A DNA stretch of 64,000 bases from assembly GCA_040219235.1 (NCBI GenBank), contig JAVJSV010000012.1, positions 1-64,000 of the forward strand, in the 5' to 3' direction. Positions 56,871 to 64,000 of this stretch are shown here, in pieces (position 1 is the first letter of the stretch; the number at the start of each line of letters is the position of its first letter). Origin of the DNA: Rhodospirillaceae bacterium. GTDB taxonomy: Bacteria > Pseudomonadota > Alphaproteobacteria > Rhodospirillales > Rhodospirillaceae. The notes below the pieces were generated by a model. The model searched no databases and was not told where the DNA came from. It saw only the letters and a program-made list of their open reading frames with translations. Position numbers and translations under genes: made by a program.

Positions 56871-58004
56871 ATGAGTGAAGACAGTCAGACAGAAATAGAC
56901 ATGAGTGTGGCGACCGTCTTAGAAACCGTTGATCGTGCGGTTGCAGAGTTGCGTCGGGGGTCGGCTGTGGTCGTCACTTCAGACTCAGGTGCAGTGCTGG
57001 CTCGTCCTGCAGAAACAATAGAGTCGGGCCCACTTCCATTCTTTGGAAGGTCTGGCCTTGGAAAAACAGCTGTCGCCGTGACAGGACGTCGGGCTGCCAT
57101 TTTAGGACTCGCAGAGCCTGCAACTCCAGTAGTGATATTGCGCCATGAGGATGGATTTAACGCGGCAGATATTCGCAACCTCATTGACCCAAAAGCCGAT
57201 GATAACACTCTCGTACCACCGCCAAACGTACAAGCCAGTGCTGGAGATGAACACTCAGCAGATTATACAGCCATACGTCTAATGAAAATTGCTCGGCTGC
57301 TGCCCGCTGCTATCGTCGCTGACGTGGCGGACGAGAATCCTGTTTCTTGGGCAAAATCAAACGGTCGCTGCATCGTCTCACATACAGCCGTTTTGGCCTA
57401 TGACAAACTGCAGGCAGATACCCTTGTGCCCGTTTCTGAAGCACGCGTGCCATTAGCGGGGTGCGAGAATACGAGAATCATTGCGTTCAGACCTCGAGAT
57501 GGTGGGGTTGAACATCTCGCCATTATTGTAGGAGAGCCTGACACCTCAACAGCAGTGCTAACCCGTTTGCATTCCGAATGTTTTACAGGTGATCTATTAG
57601 GTTCACTGAAGTGTGATTGTGGCGATCAACTTCGGGGAGCGATTTCCGCCTTAGCGGAAGGTGACGGCGGCGTTCTCCTATACTTAGCGCAGGAGGGGCG
57701 TGGGATTGGCTTAGTCAACAAGCTGCGTGCCTACGAACTTCAGGAAAGGGGCTTTGACACCGTCGATGCCAATGAACAATTGGGCTTTGATGATGATGAA
57801 CGGATCTACCTGCCAGCCGTTCAAATGCTCTCAAGTTTAGGGATAAATAAAGTCAAACTGCTTACCAATAATCCCGCAAAAGTCGGAGCACTTGCCCGAC
57901 ATGGAATCACTGTGACAGAACGTGTAACCCATGTGTTCCCCTCCAATCAGCATAACTGGTCTTACTTGGACACTAAGTCCAAGCGCTCGGGACATCTTTT
58001 CTAA
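56871..58004 (+). CDS. ribA: GTP cyclohydrolase II RibA with N-terminal extension
   Basis: The C-terminal 210 or so residues are GTP cyclohydrolase II: the zinc Cys motif HSECFTGDLLGSLKCDCGDQ, LAQEGRGIGLVNKLRAY, DANEQLGFDDDER and the ending NWSYLDTKSKRSGHL. It makes the first committed riboflavin intermediate from GTP. The N-terminal 160 residues are not a DHBP synthase (no RibB motifs) but an unlike domain seen in alphaproteobacterial RibA; its role is unclear. The total of 377 residues compares with 196 in E. coli. No FMN riboswitch is visible upstream, and no other rib gene adjoins. Confidence 0.9.
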   Translation: MSEDSQTEIDMSVATVLETVDRAVAELRRGSAVVVTSDSGAVLARPAETIESGPLPFFGRSGLGKTAVAVTGRRAAILGLAEPATPVVILRHEDGFNAADIRNLIDPKADDNTLVPPPNVQASAGDEHSADYTAIRLMKIARLLPAAIVADVADENPVSWAKSNGRCIVSHTAVLAYDKLQADTLVPVSEARVPLAGCENTRIIAFRPRDGGVEHLAIIVGEPDTSTAVLTRLHSECFTGDLLGSLKCDCGDQLRGAISALAEGDGGVLLYLAQEGRGIGLVNKLRAYELQERGFDTVDANEQLGFDDDERIYLPAVQMLSSLGINKVKLLTNNPAKVGALARHGITVTERVTHVFPSNQHNWSYLDTKSKRSGHLF

Positions 58005-58158
58005 CCGTGCTTCGTTATCACCGATCTGACCATTTTAACCCGGCAAAAAGTGCCGCACGAGCTGCTCATCGATGCATCTGAGAGAAAAAACCACTGTTAC
58101 ACAGTAGATTTTATTGGCACGGGTTTTGCTTCTGTTAGAGAGAAAGGACAGCTGCGGC

Positions 58159-59139
58159 ATGACGGATCTCCAATCTCTCTCAATATATCCTGTCGGCACG
58201 CAGCCAGAGCGCCGGGTCGAAGAGATAACGGTAAGGGCTGAGAAAACCGATCAAGAAGGATTTACCTTCTGGGACTTTTTGGATGTCATAAATCCTCTTC
58301 AGCATATTCCAGTGGTCAACACGCTTTATCGTGAAATGACGGGAGATGAAATTAAGGCTCCAGCAAAGATGATAGGAAGCGCCATCATTGGAGGACCGAT
58401 TGGACTCGCCGTGGCAATGATTGATTCAGCTATTGAAGACACGACCGGCAAGGATATAGGCCGTCATGCGCTTGCGATGTTCAGGACAGACAATGACAGT
58501 AAAGAACAACCAACGAGTAGCGACGGCAAAGATATTTCTCAGATAACGTCAAATGTATCCGTTAATCCACGCGAGTTCATTCCAACAGCATCTATCCCTT
58601 ATGGAACAAGCATGGATACTGTGCAGAACAAGCAGGCTCCTAATAGTTCATCGCAAACAGATAGACAAACAGATAGACAAACAGAGGCCGCGATAGCATC
58701 CTCAGCATCTCAAGCACCTCAAGGCATGGTATTTATGCCTCTACCTGGTAGACAATCAGCTGACTCTTTCAGTGCTGTACCAACTTCTCAGAACGTAGGC
58801 CGGTTCTTCTCTTTAGAGCGTAATCCAGCCCGGGGCACACCAGCTTTTGAAAGTCCGCCAAGTAACCAAACACAGCATATAAACTCCGTTGCTCTGGCTC
58901 AACTCCAAGCTCAAGGTGTTTTACCGAACACAACTCGTGAAGAACCGAGCGGTCTTGACCCGCTACTAAGTGCAACAAAGCCACGCACTGAAACCGGAAA
59001 GATACCCGCTGCAGACCCCTTTGCAGCGGCAAGACTTCTCGCTGAAGAAACCGACCCAGTCATGGTACCCGCATGGTTTGATAAAGCCATGATGGATGCC
59101 ATGGGGAAATACAAAGCCATGCAAAACGTCGGCTCCTGA
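58159..59139 (+). CDS. Conserved-type hypothetical protein upstream of an L,D-transpeptidase
   Basis: I do not recognise this protein. It has 326 residues from ATG 58159 (AAAGGA upstream); the frame extends to 58114 but without a better start. The N-terminal 130 residues contain a compact predicted domain with a hydrophobic Gly/Ile-rich patch (IGSAIIGGPIGLAVAMIDS), while the remainder is low-complexity, rich in Gln, Ser, Thr and Pro, and includes a short Thr-Asp-Arg-Gln repeat at about residues 167-175. The final 40 residues, with AAARLLAEETDPVMVPAWFD then KAMMDAMGKYK, look helical. It precedes a YkuD-domain gene by 14 bp, so a shared envelope role is possible but unproven. Confidence 0.6.
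   Translation: MTDLQSLSIYPVGTQPERRVEEITVRAEKTDQEGFTFWDFLDVINPLQHIPVVNTLYREMTGDEIKAPAKMIGSAIIGGPIGLAVAMIDSAIEDTTGKDIGRHALAMFRTDNDSKEQPTSSDGKDISQITSNVSVNPREFIPTASIPYGTSMDTVQNKQAPNSSSQTDRQTDRQTEAAIASSASQAPQGMVFMPLPGRQSADSFSAVPTSQNVGRFFSLERNPARGTPAFESPPSNQTQHINSVALAQLQAQGVLPNTTREEPSGLDPLLSATKPRTETGKIPAADPFAAARLLAEETDPVMVPAWFDKAMMDAMGKYKAMQNVGS
58656..58684 (+). repeat. 12-bp tandem repeat, 2.4 copies
   Basis: AACAGATAGACA is repeated twice exactly with a further partial AACAG. It encodes Thr-Asp-Arg-Gln in the unknown protein, keeping frame. Confidence 0.9.
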
Positions 59140-59153
59140 TTTAAACTCCCCAC

Positions 59154-59681
59154 ATGGATATCTGCGTTTTTCCTAACAGCATAGATGCAAGCCAGGGTCA
59201 CGCGCTGTTCTGTGACCTTAGATTTGCCTGCAGCCTCGGAAGAAGTGGCGTTAGACAAATCAAACAAGAAGGTGATGGAGCAACACCGCTTGGAGTTTTT
59301 AGACTGCGGCGTGTACTATATCGCGCGGACAGAGTTGCGCTTCCCATAACTGATTTACCCGTTTCAGTTATTCATCAATCTGATGGCTGGTGTGACGCAC
59401 CAGATGATGTTCATTACAATCAATTTGTTGAGCACCCTTTTAAAGCCAGCGCTGAAAGACTGTGGCGGGAAGATTCACGCTACGACATTATTGTCGTAAT
59501 TGGGCACAATGACGATCCCATTATTCCGGGTCTGGGCAGCGCTATATTTCTTCATATCGCCGCTGAAGATTTCAGCCCAACCGAGGGATGTGTTGCTTTT
59601 GAACAGGACGATCTTCTAGCCATTCTGAGGCATTGCTCCGCCAAAACAAGCATCGACATACGCCCGTTTTACGGTCGTTAA
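59154..59681 (+). CDS. L,D-transpeptidase (YkuD family)
   Basis: The 175-residue protein has the YkuD domain: DGATPLGVFRLRRV, the HN in VIGHNDDP, and the catalytic region FLHIAAED then PTEGCVAF, with the Cys near residue 150. The expected signal peptide is absent, so the protein may be exported by another route or the start may be further upstream. YkuD enzymes make 3-3 peptidoglycan cross-links or attach lipoproteins. It overlaps the convergent yggS gene by 4 nt. Confidence 0.85.
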   Translation: MDICVFPNSIDASQGHALFCDLRFACSLGRSGVRQIKQEGDGATPLGVFRLRRVLYRADRVALPITDLPVSVIHQSDGWCDAPDDVHYNQFVEHPFKASAERLWREDSRYDIIVVIGHNDDPIIPGLGSAIFLHIAAEDFSPTEGCVAFEQDDLLAILRHCSAKTSIDIRPFYGR

Positions 59682-60370
59682 TTGCGTTCGCCAAACACAG
59701 CGGACCCCAATCGTACATGCGTTGCGCCCATTTCAACAGCGGTCTCAAAGTCCGCTGACATTCCCATGCTAAGCCCCGCTAAGGATGTTCTTTGGGCGAG
59801 TTCTCTTAGAAACGCAAAATGTAGAGCAGGCTCCTCATCTTGTGGCGGAATACACATTAGGCCCGCAATATGAAGGCCGTGCTGTGTCTGACATTCTGTT
59901 ACAAAATCAGTGGTATTAACCGGCGTAATTCCGGCCTTTTGATCTTCCTCACCAGTATTCACTTGAATAAAACAAGGAAGATATCGGCCTTGTTTGGCCA
60001 TCTCATTTGCCAATTTAATGGCCAGCTTTGGACGATCGACGGTTTCAATAACGTCAAACAGAGCGACCGCATCCTGGACCTTGTTGGTTTGCAACGGTCC
60101 GATGAGATGAAGTTCGATATCCGGATACTGCGCCTTCAGATGCGGCCACTTCGCTTGCGCCTCTTGCACACGATTCTCAGCAAAAACACGTTGGCCCGCC
60201 TCTAACGCAGCGCGCACTAAACCTTCTGACTGCTTTTTTGACACAGCCACTAGTGAAACAGCTTCTGGACTGCGATCTACACGCTTCGCTGCCTGCGCTA
60301 TACGATACCGCAACGCGCAAATATTTTCTGCGATGTCTGAGACAGATAAAGAAGAGCTAGGCACAGACAC
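59678..60370 (-). CDS. yggS: PLP homeostasis protein YggS
   Basis: The 230-residue PLP-binding barrel has the Lys in VSLVAVSKKQ near residue 45, FAENRVQEAQAKW, LIGPLQTNKVQDA and the C-terminal MGATHVRLGSAVFG. YggS/COG0325 proteins keep PLP homeostasis. It is divergent from the ThiE-like gene, 26 bp apart. Confidence 0.95.
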   Translation of the reverse strand: MSVPSSSLSVSDIAENICALRYRIAQAAKRVDRSPEAVSLVAVSKKQSEGLVRAALEAGQRVFAENRVQEAQAKWPHLKAQYPDIELHLIGPLQTNKVQDAVALFDVIETVDRPKLAIKLANEMAKQGRYLPCFIQVNTGEEDQKAGITPVNTTDFVTECQTQHGLHIAGLMCIPPQDEEPALHFAFLRELAQRTSLAGLSMGMSADFETAVEMGATHVRLGSAVFGERN

Positions 60371-60395
60371 GGAATTCGACCTCGTTTAAGATTGG

Positions 60396-61001
60396 GTGAT
60401 GATACGAAACACAGTTAGAGCTAAGCGATCAAGACAACACTCACTTTTGCCACCCATATTTGTAATGAGTGATGAAAAAAGAGGTAAGTCTCCCTTGGAT
60501 ATTGTCGGAACACTCCCCAACCATTGGGGGTACATCTTCCGACATTATAACCATCCAGAGCGGAAAACGCTGGCAAACGATCTGGCGAAGATATGTCGCC
60601 GCCGCGGCATTATGTTGTTGGTCGCGGGAGACTGGCGCCTTGCCTGCAAGGTTGGTGCAGATGGTGCTCATATGCCTGAATGGCTTATGAAAAGCAGGCC
60701 TGTATCGCCTTGCTTATTGCATTTTCGATCAAAGATTATCACTACTTCAGCTCATGGACCTTCTGGTTTGCGCCAAGCCTTCCGTTTGTCCGTGAACGCT
60801 GCATTTCTGTCGCCAGTTTACCCAACACCCAGCCACCCTACGGCAATGCCGATTGGAAGGCAGGCATTCGCTGCTCTTGTGAGGTCTAGCCTGATACCTG
60901 TTTATGCATTGGGGGGGGTAAGACAGCGTGACCGTCTTCAGCTCATGGCTGTTGGGGCATCTGGCATTGCGGGTATTCGTCTCGCGGAAGAAAGCGCGTA
61001 A
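60396..61001 (+). CDS. Thiamine phosphate synthase-like (ThiE/TenI family) protein
   Basis: The 201-residue TIM-barrel protein has the family start SLLPPIFVMSDEKR, the ADGAHMPEWL segment, TTSAHGPSGLRQAF, LSPVYPTPSHP and a phosphate-binding YALGGVRQRD with GASGIAGIRL. This short form is common in alphaproteobacteria beside yggS. It may be ThiE or a TenI-like paralogue; the substrate-specificity residues cannot be judged. The start is a GTG at 60396 with an ATG at 60399. No TPP riboswitch lies upstream. Confidence 0.75.
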   Translation: MMIRNTVRAKRSRQHSLLPPIFVMSDEKRGKSPLDIVGTLPNHWGYIFRHYNHPERKTLANDLAKICRRRGIMLLVAGDWRLACKVGADGAHMPEWLMKSRPVSPCLLHFRSKIITTSAHGPSGLRQAFRLSVNAAFLSPVYPTPSHPTAMPIGRQAFAALVRSSLIPVYALGGVRQRDRLQLMAVGASGIAGIRLAEESA

Positions 61002-61010
61002 TTGGTTGCC

Positions 61011-61811
61011 TTAGAACCGAAGTTGGACACCAACGCGTGCGCCCGTTCCTGGCGGCTCAACAGTTGGCATCGCAACCTCACGGTCGACATAAAAGGCATT
61101 AGCGTTAAGCAAAAGCGTTGGCGTGATTTGAACAAGACCACCAATCATCCATTGTTTGCCCTCAAGTTCTGTTGGGCTGCCCTGGGTGAAGGCGGATTCA
61201 ACATATGTCACGCGCACATCAAAGGCCCCTGACCCATATCCCAGACCAGCTTGCCAAGCACGACGACCATCAATAAGACCATCCGGACCGACCGCTTGAT
61301 AAGCCCCGCGAACATAGAAACCAGCATACCCCAAAGCGGCACCAACTGTACGTGAAGTAGTTTGTTCCAAGGCGAAGGCGCTCTGTTGATCCGTAACGCC
61401 ACCAAAAACGCCTAGCTGGCCACCAAGAAAAGACGTCGCGTAGGATCCGTAGGTCGCTTGCTCAGTCAGCCGGTTAAGGCCATTTACACCTTGAGACGGA
61501 AAACCTTCGCCCTGGCCATCAGCATCTACCGTGAATGTTCCCAAAGCCGGCATTGTATAACCAATGGTGAGGTCTGTTCCGGTTAGGATATCAGTCTCGG
61601 TCGTAAAGGAAACTGGAAGTGGTGCGGTCGCTTTCGGGTCTGATATTGAGTTATAAGATTCTTCAACGAATGTCTCTGGGACGAGTGGCTCTGTGACCAT
61701 ATCCCAAGCACCACCTAGCGTAAACTCGGTCGCCTGAGCAGAACCTAACATCAGCTGCGCTAGAGCTAACGCAAAGCTAAGCCTGATAGCAGTGTTGTGA
61801 GCGGTGCCCAT
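61011..61811 (-). CDS. Small outer-membrane beta-barrel protein (porin-like)
   Basis: The 266-residue protein has a signal peptide (LSFALALAQLMLGSAQA, cleavage near residue 27) and alternating Gly/aromatic strands (AALGYAGFYVRGAYQAVGP, GALFDVRVTYVE style) ending in GARVGVQLRF, the terminal aromatic residue expected of outer-membrane barrels. It resembles the general alphaproteobacterial porin family in layout, but is shorter than usual. The 257-bp region upstream contains an inverted repeat at 61917-61934. Confidence 0.7.
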   Translation of the reverse strand: MGTAHNTAIRLSFALALAQLMLGSAQATEFTLGGAWDMVTEPLVPETFVEESYNSISDPKATAPLPVSFTTETDILTGTDLTIGYTMPALGTFTVDADGQGEGFPSQGVNGLNRLTEQATYGSYATSFLGGQLGVFGGVTDQQSAFALEQTTSRTVGAALGYAGFYVRGAYQAVGPDGLIDGRRAWQAGLGYGSGAFDVRVTYVESAFTQGSPTELEGKQWMIGGLVQITPTLLLNANAFYVDREVAMPTVEPPGTGARVGVQLRF

Positions 61812-61916
61812 GAGTTAAAACCAAAGACCTAAGTAAAATTAACTAGTGTGAAAATGCGCAGGGGGCGAACCAACGGTCAAGCCTTTGAATATTAAAGAAT
61901 TGCTATGTGCTCACGT

Positions 61917-61934
61917 TGTGACATTTCGCTCACA
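61917..61934. promoter_or_regulatory. Possible operator palindrome upstream of the porin-like gene
   Basis: TGTGA (61917-61921) and TCACA (61930-61934) form an imperfect palindrome with an 8-nt spacer, about 110 bp before the porin-like ATG (minus strand). The arms match a CRP-type half-site, but the usual spacer is 6 nt. Weak prediction. Confidence 0.25.
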
Positions 61935-62068
61935 TAACCATAGGTTTTATGAGGTTTGTGTGACCTAAAAAGCATAAATGAGATGAAATGGTCACGGCAA
62001 AATGATCTACGCTGGTCGCTGAGTTGGGACAGCGCTCGACTCGCCACGACACTCCAGCTTCTGCGGCG

Positions 62069-63118
62069 TTAGAGGTTTCCCGCAGTGCCATAATCGGCTG
62101 GGCCTAGGCCCTCTAAATGAGCTGAAGTGAAGTTTTCTATAGCATTCGCAACAGGTGCAGATTCTTCAAATCGTGCGATATGATAAAGGGCATCCCCTTC
62201 ATTTACGACGGGAAGATGCGCGCGCCCGATGACAATTCCAGTTGCCGGTGCTTTGACGAAGGTTTCATGATCTCCAAACGCATCTGATACAGTCCCAATT
62301 TTTTCATCCTTCATCACTCGCGCTCCAATCTTTGCGACGGCTCGAAACAGTCCGGATTGTGGAGCACGAACCCAGGTCGACCCTTTGGCTTCCACAGCTT
62401 TTACTTTTTTGGATGTCAGAGTCCGCGCAGGAAGCATCGAAATGGCGCGCATGACATTGCGGATGCCTTTCACGCCAGCCTGAATCGCCAATTGATCAAA
62501 GCGAAGCGCCTCACCCGCTTCATATAACAAAATCGGGATGCCTTTTTCAGATGCCATTTGGCGCAGAGATCCATCACGCAGATTGGCATTGATAATTACT
62601 GGTGTACCAAACGCCTGTGCGAGGCGGTCGGTCTCTGGATCATCAAGGTTGGCCCGGATATGAGGGTGATTGAACCTATGCAAACCCCCAGTATGCAAAT
62701 CAATGCCGTAATCTGCGCGGCTCAGGATCTCTTCAGTAAATGTATACGCTAATCGAGCTGTCAACGAACCATTTTCAGAACCCGGAAAGGATCTATTCAG
62801 ATCACGACGGTCCGGTAAGTAACGTGAATGGGTTACAAAGCCATAGACATTCACAATAGGAACAGCGATGAGCGTTCCGCGTAAACTTTTTAAAACCGGA
62901 CTCTTTAGAAGACGACGTATAATTTCAACGCCGTTGATTTCGTCTCCATGTACTGCCGCAGAGACAAACAATACTGGCCCATCCTGACGCCCATGCACAA
63001 CATGAACGGGCATAGCCATAGGCGTATATGTAGACAAATTAGGGAGTGCGAGGTTTACGGAGACGCGCGAACCTGGTTTTACGGTTTCACCACAAAATTC
63101 AAAGGGAAGGCGCTTCAT
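62069..63118 (-). CDS. Succinylglutamate desuccinylase/aspartoacylase family deacylase
   Basis: The 349-residue protein is of the AstE/AspA zinc-carboxypeptidase-like family: VHGDEINGVEI with zinc-ligand His and Glu near residue 60, IPIVNVYGFVTHSRYLPDRRDLNRSF in the substrate-binding segment, and DLHTGGLHRFNHPH with the third His ligand. Family members often accompany rimK, and this gene follows rimK here with a 14-bp gap on the same strand, so it may process RimK products or related peptides (inference). Confidence 0.85.
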   Translation of the reverse strand: MKRLPFEFCGETVKPGSRVSVNLALPNLSTYTPMAMPVHVVHGRQDGPVLFVSAAVHGDEINGVEIIRRLLKSPVLKSLRGTLIAVPIVNVYGFVTHSRYLPDRRDLNRSFPGSENGSLTARLAYTFTEEILSRADYGIDLHTGGLHRFNHPHIRANLDDPETDRLAQAFGTPVIINANLRDGSLRQMASEKGIPILLYEAGEALRFDQLAIQAGVKGIRNVMRAISMLPARTLTSKKVKAVEAKGSTWVRAPQSGLFRAVAKIGARVMKDEKIGTVSDAFGDHETFVKAPATGIVIGRAHLPVVNEGDALYHIARFEESAPVANAIENFTSAHLEGLGPADYGTAGNL

Positions 63119-63132
63119 GAACTTGACCTATT

Positions 63133-64000
63133 TTAACCCTGACCTTTGGTCTTAGTCTTATTTGGCTGCGCATTATTCTCGATAAACTCAATAATCATTC
63201 CAGCAATATCTTTACCTGTCGCGCCCTCAATACCCTCAAGACCTGGAGAAGAGTTAACCTCCATGACAACAGGTCCGTGGTTTGCACGCAACATGTCAAC
63301 GCCGCAAACATTTAGGCCAAGGGCTTTTGCGGCTCGAACTGCCGTTGATCGTTCTTCTGGCGTAATCCGAACTGTTTTTGCAGACCCACCACGATGAATG
63401 TTTGATCGAAATTCACCTTCTGCCCCAGTACGCTGCATTGCAGCTATGACTTTACCGCCAATGACAAAAGCACGAACGTCACTGCCACCAGCTTCTTTGA
63501 TGAATTCTTGAACTAAGATATTCGCCTTCAGCCCCCCGAAGGCTTCAATCATTGACTTAGCAGCCCCTTTGGTCTCGCCAAGGACAACACCAATACCTTG
63601 CGTGCCTTCCAACAGCTTGATGACACATGGGGCACCTCCGACTAAATCGATCAATTCCTCAGCTTGGCTTGTTTGGTCTGCAAAGGCTGTAACTGGCAAA
63701 CCAATTCCTTTACGGGCAAGGATCTGGGTGCTGCGAAGTTTGTCACGAGACCGACCAATGGAAACAGATTCATTTAGTGGATACACACCCATCATTTCAA
63801 ATTGGCGCAACACGGCGAGACCATAGAAAGTGATTGAGGCACCAATACGAGGAATGACCGCATCAATATCTTTTAGAATTTCGCCACGGTAACGAACATC
63901 GGGCCTATGTGAGGCAATGTTCATATAGCATTTCAGTGTGTCTACAATTCGGATTTTATGGCCGCGTTGCTCTGCCGCCTCCACCAACCTTTTGTGAGAA
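63133..64000 (-). CDS. rimK: RimK-family ATP-grasp ligase, partial at the right edge
   Basis: The visible part covers about 289 residues and is closely like E. coli RimK along its length: [52 protein letters not shown] (ATP binding), [11 protein letters not shown] and [13 protein letters not shown] (metal site). The frame stays open to the last base; about 13 N-terminal residues lie outside the window. RimK adds glutamate residues to the C-terminus of ribosomal protein S6; related enzymes make other alpha-L-glutamyl products. The partner deacylase is encoded downstream. Confidence 0.93.
   Translation of the reverse strand, partial: SHKRLVEAAEQRGHKIRIVDTLKCYMNIASHRPDVRYRGEILKDIDAVIPRIGASITFYGLAVLRQFEMMGVYPLNESVSIGRSRDKLRSTQILARKGIGLPVTAFADQTSQAEELIDLVGGAPCVIKLLEGTQGIGVVLGETKGAAKSMIEAFGGLKANILVQEFIKEAGGSDVRAFVIGGKVIAAMQRTGAEGEFRSNIHRGGSAKTVRITPEERSTAVRAAKALGLNVCGVDMLRANHGPVVMEVNSSPGLEGIEGATGKDIAGMIIEFIENNAQPNKTKTKGQG

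Noticed and set aside
60371-60395. TPP riboswitch before the ThiE-like gene
   Set aside because: The divergent gap is only 25 bp, too short for the element.
1-64000. tRNA, rRNA, insertion sequences or prophage genes
   Set aside because: No cloverleaf-like or rRNA-like segments, transposases, integrases or terminal repeats were recognised; short intergenic gaps leave little room for them.

Overview
The window reads as a chromosomal segment of an alphaproteobacterium, probably of a Rhodospirillales- or SAR116-like lineage (inference, not proven). The evidence is gene order and family content: a mitofilin-like protein followed by hemY, a MucR regulator, a Fur protein with the alphaproteobacterial metal site, an olsB-olsA pair, the string miaB-phoH-ybeY-corC-lnt, then metK-trmB-rimP-nusA-ylxR-infB-rbfA-truB-rpsO-pnp, and a hisB-hisH-hisA-hisF-hisE cluster. 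Base composition looks close to half GC by eye, with short intergenic gaps and frequent ATGA, GTGA or TTGA stop/start overlaps. I found no rRNA or tRNA genes, CRISPR array, insertion sequence or prophage.

Layout. 1-3118: the 3' part of a membrane-anchored coiled-coil protein whose N-terminal region is a perfect 12-bp (Pro-Glu) repeat, then hemY. 3127-6104: D-Ala-D-Ala dipeptidase (minus strand), tsaB, rimI, mucR and fur. 6252-7876: ornithine-lipid acyltransferases. 7929-13411: tRNA/ribosome maturation and envelope genes ending in lnt. 13595-25738: an XRE regulator, metK, trmB and the classical nusA-infB-pnp information-processing supercluster. 25774-32759: mixed metabolic and envelope genes, including a PanD with a C-terminal extension, an I78-type inhibitor lipoprotein, hldE and a UDP-glucuronate decarboxylase-like epimerase. 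32988-36866: two tandem degenerate EAL-like proteins, a SYLF-domain protein and a small membrane-protein gene broken by an in-frame TGA. 36874-46603: LpoA-like lipoprotein, rsmI, yraN, a SirB1-like protein, gshB, mscS, an alpha-E/permuted ATP-grasp pair and comM. 46656-51580: an accessory-looking block with an FAD monooxygenase, an AT-rich 953-residue fusion of acyl-AMP ligase, carrier domain and SGNH-type domain, and a secreted orphan. 51591-55168: HIT protein and the his operon. 55410-64000: a second XRE regulator, an OmpR-type response regulator, ribA, an unknown protein, an L,D-transpeptidase, yggS, a ThiE-like protein, an outer-membrane protein, and a deacylase followed by rimK, which runs off the right edge.

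Most of the segment is housekeeping: translation (IF2, RbfA, RimP, TruB, S15, TsaB, MiaB), RNA decay (PNPase, YbeY), SAM, glutathione, riboflavin and histidine synthesis, and envelope upkeep (Lnt, LpoA, L,D-transpeptidase, heptose activation, ornithine lipids). The parts least explained by known biology are the ligase-carrier-SGNH fusion, which resembles DltA, DltC and DltD joined in one chain; the tandem degenerate EAL pair; the extended PanD; the UGA-interrupted membrane gene; and recurrent 12-bp in-frame repeats in linker regions.
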